Source: G963662675 sp963676845 (lineage in GTDB: Bacteria; Bacteroidota; Bacteroidia; Bacteroidales; Prolixibacteraceae). From it: 64,000 nt of DNA. Below are positions 59,696 through 64,000 of the stretch, one piece after another. The notes beneath the pieces are model-generated. The model was not told the DNA's origin, did no database searches, and saw only the letters and a list, made by a program, of their open reading frames with translations. The number at the start of each line of letters is the position of its first letter. The first letter of the stretch is position 1. The DNA lies in contig CAXXKK010000008.1 in assembly GCA_963676845.2 (NCBI GenBank), positions 1 to 64,000 on the forward strand. The letters are read 5' to 3'. The position numbers and the translations under genes are program-made.

Positions 59696-62448
59696 TATTG
59701 TGCCTGAATCTTGTAGCTTATAACAGACTCATCCTCATTACCTGAAAACAGGTAAATAAAATCACGGGCAGAATTCATATATCCCAACTCGAAGAGCTTG
59801 TTTCCTTTTACCGGAAATCCGTTGTATAATGTTCCGTTCGGATTTACAAGATAGATCTGTTCATCATCATCGGAAACTAAAATTACTTTAGAGTTGTCAG
59901 AAGTTGAATAAACTTGAGGACATGCAGATATATTATCATCTGTTTCCAGCTCAAATAGCTTTCTTCCATTATATGTAAAAGCGTACAGCATATCTTCATC
60001 AGCAATGATTAGTTCTGTTTTTCCATCGGAGTTTATGTCTTCGGCATTAAAATAATGAGAGGAGCTATATTTGCCAAGATCCAGGGATTCTACCGTTCCA
60101 TCCAGTTTGTAAAGTTGCACTTTACCATCAGAGCTTGTTGTTGCAAATGCATCAAACTCTCCTTGATACAAATAAACTTCATTGCCGGAATTCGAAACAT
60201 TCGAATTGGTTTCTATTCTTACGTTTCCCTGCCTGTTTAGGATGAAGGTTTTACTTTTGTTAGCTGTTACAATAAAATCCTTTGAGTCAAGTCTGAAGTG
60301 TTTTATTGGCTTTGTAATTGCCTCCTGCGATGCTTCAGAATTCCATCCGGTAACAACTTTGCCAGAACTGTTGTAAACATGGATTTGTTTGTCTTCGCAT
60401 GCAATAAAATAGCGATAATTCCTACTGTTATCATAGTCGAATACAGAAACCCCATTTGTTGCAGCAGAGCTTAATTGTATTGGAAAATCAGCTACATTCC
60501 CGCCATTAATATCAATCAAATAAAGTTGATCTTTTGTATTGAATAGATATTGATATTTCCCATTTCTGTAAGTATCGACCTGGTGAATATTTCCAAGAAT
60601 AGGAGCTGGGAGTTCTATGCTCCAGTTTATTTCACCATTATTATTTAATAGGTATAACTTGTTTTTCTCATCCTGAAGAATTACTTCATTGGTTGATGTA
60701 TGTGTGTGGTTTTTCACGATCTTTGGACCTGCAATTATATCTGCGTCCAGTTTGGTTTGCCAAACGAGTTGAGGTTTTATTTCTTTTACAGGATTGTATT
60801 TCAGAAAAACAGTGTTTTGGATTTCTTCTTGTTGAGATGAAACTTGCCATCCCAATCCGTAAAAACGTTGAATATTCTTCTCGTGTTCAAGCAGTGAATT
60901 TGAGAGATTTTCCTGGAGGTAATAGCTTCCTAATGAAAATGTCTGTGGAATATTAAGGTAAAAATAGATATTGGAACTTGATGCCATATTCCGATTGAAA
61001 TCCTGAAAATCATCATCTTTTTGCAACGTTTTTGATGAATCTATTTGCTCAATATATTCTTTTAGTGCCGAAATATTATCTGCAAATACCAGGTAATCGT
61101 CATAAAAACACAGGAAATTACAATCAACAGAGGCGAACAGCTTTCCAAAAAGTAATTCTGCTATATTCTTAAATGGGAATGTGTAAATGGTATAAGAATT
61201 TTCGTTGGGAGTTACGAATGACTGTTCCGTATCTTCTTTGAGTAATTTGTTGGCGTTTGCATACCTGCTAAGGATGGATTGAAGTGCTTCAATCGCGTCT
61301 TGCCTACTATTTACTTCGGCAATGAAATAACGATTTGCTGTTGGTTGATTTTGTAAAACCTGCCCAAATGCGAGGGCAAAACTCTTTCCTGCAATGCTTT
61401 CAAATACATCTTTAAACGGATCTTTACTATACCTGTCTAGTTGAGTCAGCTTGGTTTCGCGGTTGTAATAGGTTCCCTGTTTTTTAAGATATTCTTCAAA
61501 ATCGGTTTGGAATAATGAGTAGTCGGATATATTTAGATTTATGAATAAGCTGGTATTTGCAGGAAGCATTTCATCCATGTCAGATCGTTGAGCTTCCTGT
61601 TTTTTGATAATTGTCAGGTATTTTTCATCCAGATCATTTATTGATGATTGCCCTTCCATAAAAATACCATCTTCTCTGATTTCAGCGTTTAACTCAGTCC
61701 AACTTGCAAAGGAGGATAACAGATCAATTGTACTTCTCCATTTCGATGTGCTTAACTTTCGTACAAATTGATTGATCTTTTCGTGATTAATAAAAATATT
61801 GAAACTGGAGTTAGTGCTTACTTTGTTATAAACCGTATTAAATTCTTGCTGAGACAACAGGTTTTCTGCTTCAATTTGGCGGATTGCCTCTTCAACAAAA
61901 AGGACATATTTACTAAAGAGGAAAATGCCATGCTGAGATGCAAAATGGTATTCTTTTTCATTTGCCTGGCAGGAATAAACCGTTACTCCGGAATAGTCTT
62001 TCTGAGTGATTGTTCCTGCAGCTGCTGAGACACTGCCTGATATTGCAGAGATTAGTTGATCTGACTCAGATTGGTTTCGCAGGTTGAATGCGAACAGTTC
62101 TCCAATATTGTTTTTCCCTTCAGCATTAAAAGCAATTAATACATCTTTATTATCCAGTACTTTTCGGAGTTGAGCATTTTGTTGGGTGATGCTTCGTATG
62201 TTATTCACATCAAGCCAAAATGAGTTCAATTCGGTAATTTGCTTTGCTTCATTAATAATTGGGTTGTTTCCCTCCATATCCTCCAGAAATTCTCCAAATT
62301 CAGGGATTTCAACTACGAGAGGGGTTTTTGTTGGGATGGCAGAAAAGGCCGTATTTTGCTGAAAAGTCTCAGATCTCTGTCCCAGAAAATACCAGGCAAC
62401 ACCTACCAACAAGATGAATGCAAATGAAATGGAAATAGATCGACGCAT
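59695..62448 (-). CDS. Large anchored protein with repeat-propeller-like C-terminal half, function unknown
   Basis: 917 residues. N-terminal membrane segment (about 5-23, ISFAFILLVGVAWYFLG). Residues about 35-560 form a mixed alpha/beta region repeating SxxIFINLxxxxY-type strands (SFNIFINHEKINQF, NTSLFINLNISDYSLF, NIYFYLNIPQTF), reminiscent of DUF3352-like proteins. Residues about 560-917 contain repeated short blades such as YLLNNNGEINWSIELP, DSKDFIVTANKSKTFILNRQ and DINSDGKTELIIADED, consistent with a PQQ/VCBS-like beta propeller. A periplasmic or outer-leaf location is likely. No enzyme motif seen. -7 box TATTTTTG (minus, 62468-62475). Confidence 0.7.
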   Translation of the reverse strand: MRRSISISFAFILLVGVAWYFLGQRSETFQQNTAFSAIPTKTPLVVEIPEFGEFLEDMEGNNPIINEAKQITELNSFWLDVNNIRSITQQNAQLRKVLDNKDVLIAFNAEGKNNIGELFAFNLRNQSESDQLISAISGSVSAAAGTITQKDYSGVTVYSCQANEKEYHFASQHGIFLFSKYVLFVEEAIRQIEAENLLSQQEFNTVYNKVSTNSSFNIFINHEKINQFVRKLSTSKWRSTIDLLSSFASWTELNAEIREDGIFMEGQSSINDLDEKYLTIIKKQEAQRSDMDEMLPANTSLFINLNISDYSLFQTDFEEYLKKQGTYYNRETKLTQLDRYSKDPFKDVFESIAGKSFALAFGQVLQNQPTANRYFIAEVNSRQDAIEALQSILSRYANANKLLKEDTEQSFVTPNENSYTIYTFPFKNIAELLFGKLFASVDCNFLCFYDDYLVFADNISALKEYIEQIDSSKTLQKDDDFQDFNRNMASSSNIYFYLNIPQTFSLGSYYLQENLSNSLLEHEKNIQRFYGLGWQVSSQQEEIQNTVFLKYNPVKEIKPQLVWQTKLDADIIAGPKIVKNHTHTSTNEVILQDEKNKLYLLNNNGEINWSIELPAPILGNIHQVDTYRNGKYQYLFNTKDQLYLIDINGGNVADFPIQLSSAATNGVSVFDYDNSRNYRYFIACEDKQIHVYNSSGKVVTGWNSEASQEAITKPIKHFRLDSKDFIVTANKSKTFILNRQGNVRIETNSNVSNSGNEVYLYQGEFDAFATTSSDGKVQLYKLDGTVESLDLGKYSSSHYFNAEDINSDGKTELIIADEDMLYAFTYNGRKLFELETDDNISACPQVYSTSDNSKVILVSDDDEQIYLVNPNGTLYNGFPVKGNKLFELGYMNSARDFIYLFSGNEDESVISYKIQAQ

Positions 62449-62525
62449 ATTCCTGTCTGTTTTGAACCAAAAATAAAGGGATTAATATCTAAATGAAAAG
62501 ATACTATTTTTATTGTATCCGATAG

Positions 62526-63785
62526 CTAAAATCTGTGTTTAAGCTTAGTCTCTTTTACAATTTTGTATAGTTTGTCGGAACGTCTTATTTTTTGATCAAT
62601 CTTAACGGAGAAAAATTCTCCCTTTTTTGTTTCTTCCACAGGTTTTAAATCAACCCGGATCTCTTCGACAACCGTTTCAACAACTCCGGTAGTAGGACCG
62701 GTGATTAATATCTTATCTCCAACTTTGAGCGTACCTGCTTCCATTTTAAACTCGGCGACTTCAATATTTGGGAAATAATTCATTCCGCGACCAATGTATA
62801 TTTTGCGTTCTGTGGCCAGCGAGCCGTAGTTTTTGCTCCATTCGCCCAAACGTTGTCCCATGTAATATCCATCCCAGAAACCACGGTTGAAGACTGTTGC
62901 CAGACGTTCGTTCCAGCCTGCTATTTTTTCATCTGTAAAATTGTTGTCAAAGTAAGCATCAACGGCTTCGCGGTAGCATTCGCTTACCGTTTTTACATAT
63001 TCGGCCGAGCGAGCACGTCCTTCAATTTTTAAAACAGAAACCCCGGCATCGAGTAGCTTGTTTAGGAAGTGAATCGTTTTTAAATCTTTGGGAGACATGA
63101 TGTACTCATTGTCAACTTCCAGTTCTGCTCCTGTATCTTTATCTGTAACAATATAGGCTCTTCTGCAAGTTTGCATGCATCCGCCCCGATTTGCAGATGA
63201 GTTCATTTCGTGCAGACTCAAATAACATTTTCCCGACACGGCCATGCACAAGGCTCCGTGTACAAACATTTCCAGTTTTACCAGTTCCCCTTTTGGTCCG
63301 GTGATATTTTGCTGCTCAATTTGCTTACTGATTTCTGCAACCTTATCGAGTGTCATTTCGCGGGCAAGAACCACAACATCTGCGAATTGGGCATAAAATT
63401 TAACCGCTTCAATATTGGTAATATTTACCTGGGTTGAAATGTGGACTTCAACACCAATTGAGCGGGCATAAGAAATAGCAGAAATATCGCTGGCAATAAT
63501 GGCAGAAACTCCGGCTTCTTTTACTGCATCAATAACCTGATGAAGCTTCTCAATTTCATCATCAAAAATGATAGTGTTGACAGTGAGGTAGGTTTTTACT
63601 CCGTTGGAATGAGCTTTTTCGGCAATCTCCTTTAAATCTTTTAAAGTAAAATTATTCGACGAACGAGCTCTCATGTTTAGCTGTTCAACCCCAAAATAAA
63701 CCGAACCGGCTCCTCCCTGAATTGCTGCTGCCAATGATTCGTAAGAACCTACAGGAGCCATTATTTCTACATCTCTTCGTTTCAT
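62526..63785 (-). CDS. U32 family peptidase / tRNA-hydroxylation-type protein
   Basis: 419 residues from the ATG at 63785. The longer reading with an ATG at 63854 would place the promoter (63803-63833) inside the gene, so the shorter start is preferred. Begins MKRRDVEIMAPVGSYESL. The U32 signature EMFVHGALCMAVSGKCYLS is near residue 190, followed by NRGGCMQTCRRAY (~215) with clustered Cys, and a C-terminal beta-barrel domain. Relatives (TrhP/RlhA) help hydroxylate tRNA or rRNA using prephenate; others are called collagenase-like. The exact role is open. Confidence 0.9.
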   Translation of the reverse strand: MKRRDVEIMAPVGSYESLAAAIQGGAGSVYFGVEQLNMRARSSNNFTLKDLKEIAEKAHSNGVKTYLTVNTIIFDDEIEKLHQVIDAVKEAGVSAIIASDISAISYARSIGVEVHISTQVNITNIEAVKFYAQFADVVVLAREMTLDKVAEISKQIEQQNITGPKGELVKLEMFVHGALCMAVSGKCYLSLHEMNSSANRGGCMQTCRRAYIVTDKDTGAELEVDNEYIMSPKDLKTIHFLNKLLDAGVSVLKIEGRARSAEYVKTVSECYREAVDAYFDNNFTDEKIAGWNERLATVFNRGFWDGYYMGQRLGEWSKNYGSLATERKIYIGRGMNYFPNIEVAEFKMEAGTLKVGDKILITGPTTGVVETVVEEIRVDLKPVEETKKGEFFSVKIDQKIRRSDKLYKIVKETKLKHRF

Positions 63786-63802
63786 GCCTTTAAAGTATGG
63801 GG

Positions 63803-63833
63803 CAAAAATACATTTATTTTTGCGATGCGACAA
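63803..63833 (-). promoter_or_regulatory. Promoter of the U32 peptidase gene
   Basis: Minus strand: -33 TTG (63831-63833) and -7 TATTTTTG (63803-63810), 20 bp apart. Transcription would begin near 63797, so translation must start at 63785. Confidence 0.65.
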
Positions 63834-64000
63834 TCTGTAAAATTGAGCTGTCAATTGTAATATTTAGCTTCTTAAAACTGCAATAAGTTATTTTGTATAG
63901 AACAATCAAAGAATTTTTTTGTGCTGGAATGTCGTCGATTTATATTCCTGATGAGTTCAATAATTATGTTGATATTTCGCATCTTTGATGAAATTATTCC

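Overview
The window is a chromosomal segment from a Bacteroidota bacterium. The low-GC coding style, Bacteroidetes-only families (DUF4249, DUF3078, DUF4837, HU-CCDC81/SPOR), many TonB-dependent receptors with carboxypeptidase-like N-terminal domains, a type-B succinate dehydrogenase and many promoters with the Bacteroidetes -7 box TAnnTTTG all point this way. A marine or gut-type member of the Bacteroidales/Marinilabiliales is my best guess, not proven. No phage, integrase, transposase or CRISPR array is visible.

Layout. 1-7825: end of a polysaccharide-utilisation cluster, with two GH106 alpha-L-rhamnosidase paralogues around an alpha/beta esterase, then a ceramidase-like gene whose 3' end carries several +1 frameshifts. 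8009-11743: HAD phosphatase, ABM monooxygenase, GH16 glucanase, MTA/SAH nucleosidase, split-Soret-like dihaem protein. 11929-20297: TonB receptor, MATE exporter, two small haem-binding proteins, M3 peptidase, flavin reductase. 20555-27322: DUF4249/TonB receptor pair, porin-like barrel with a sirtuin, MscS channel with DUF3078. 27757-33493: a TonB receptor with a His-rich small protein upstream (probably metal uptake), SPOR lipoprotein, a degenerate GIY-YIG protein, GH3 and PEGA lipoproteins.

33724-34228 is the most unusual locus. An intact tRNA-Arg(CCU) gene is preceded, on the same strand, by a GIY-YIG endonuclease ORF and then by a broken copy of the first 50 nt of the same tRNA. The ORF stop codon lies inside the intact tRNA, and the only promoter I can see is upstream of the broken copy. 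It looks like a tiny homing element that invaded the tRNA gene and regenerated it.

34485-37905: sdhCAB operon. 38053-43251: three carboxypeptidase-regulatory-domain proteins (two clear duplicates), REP-like palindromes and two tiny membrane proteins. 43470-46620: LD-carboxypeptidase, HU-CCDC81/SPOR protein, GalE. 46695-50660: unknown outer-membrane barrel, a Cys-rich Tat-type/PepSY-TM pair, and a divergent LytS/LytTR two-component system with a candidate LytTR operator between them. 50749-54400: RluA pseudouridine synthase, HAD hydrolase, DUF2797, IlvE. 54537-58464: initiator tRNA, M23 peptidase, Dxr, RseP, TatA. 58572-63785: DUF4837 lipoprotein, a 917-residue unknown protein and a U32 peptidase-family protein.

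All calls were made by eye from translated sequence and motifs. No database search was run.
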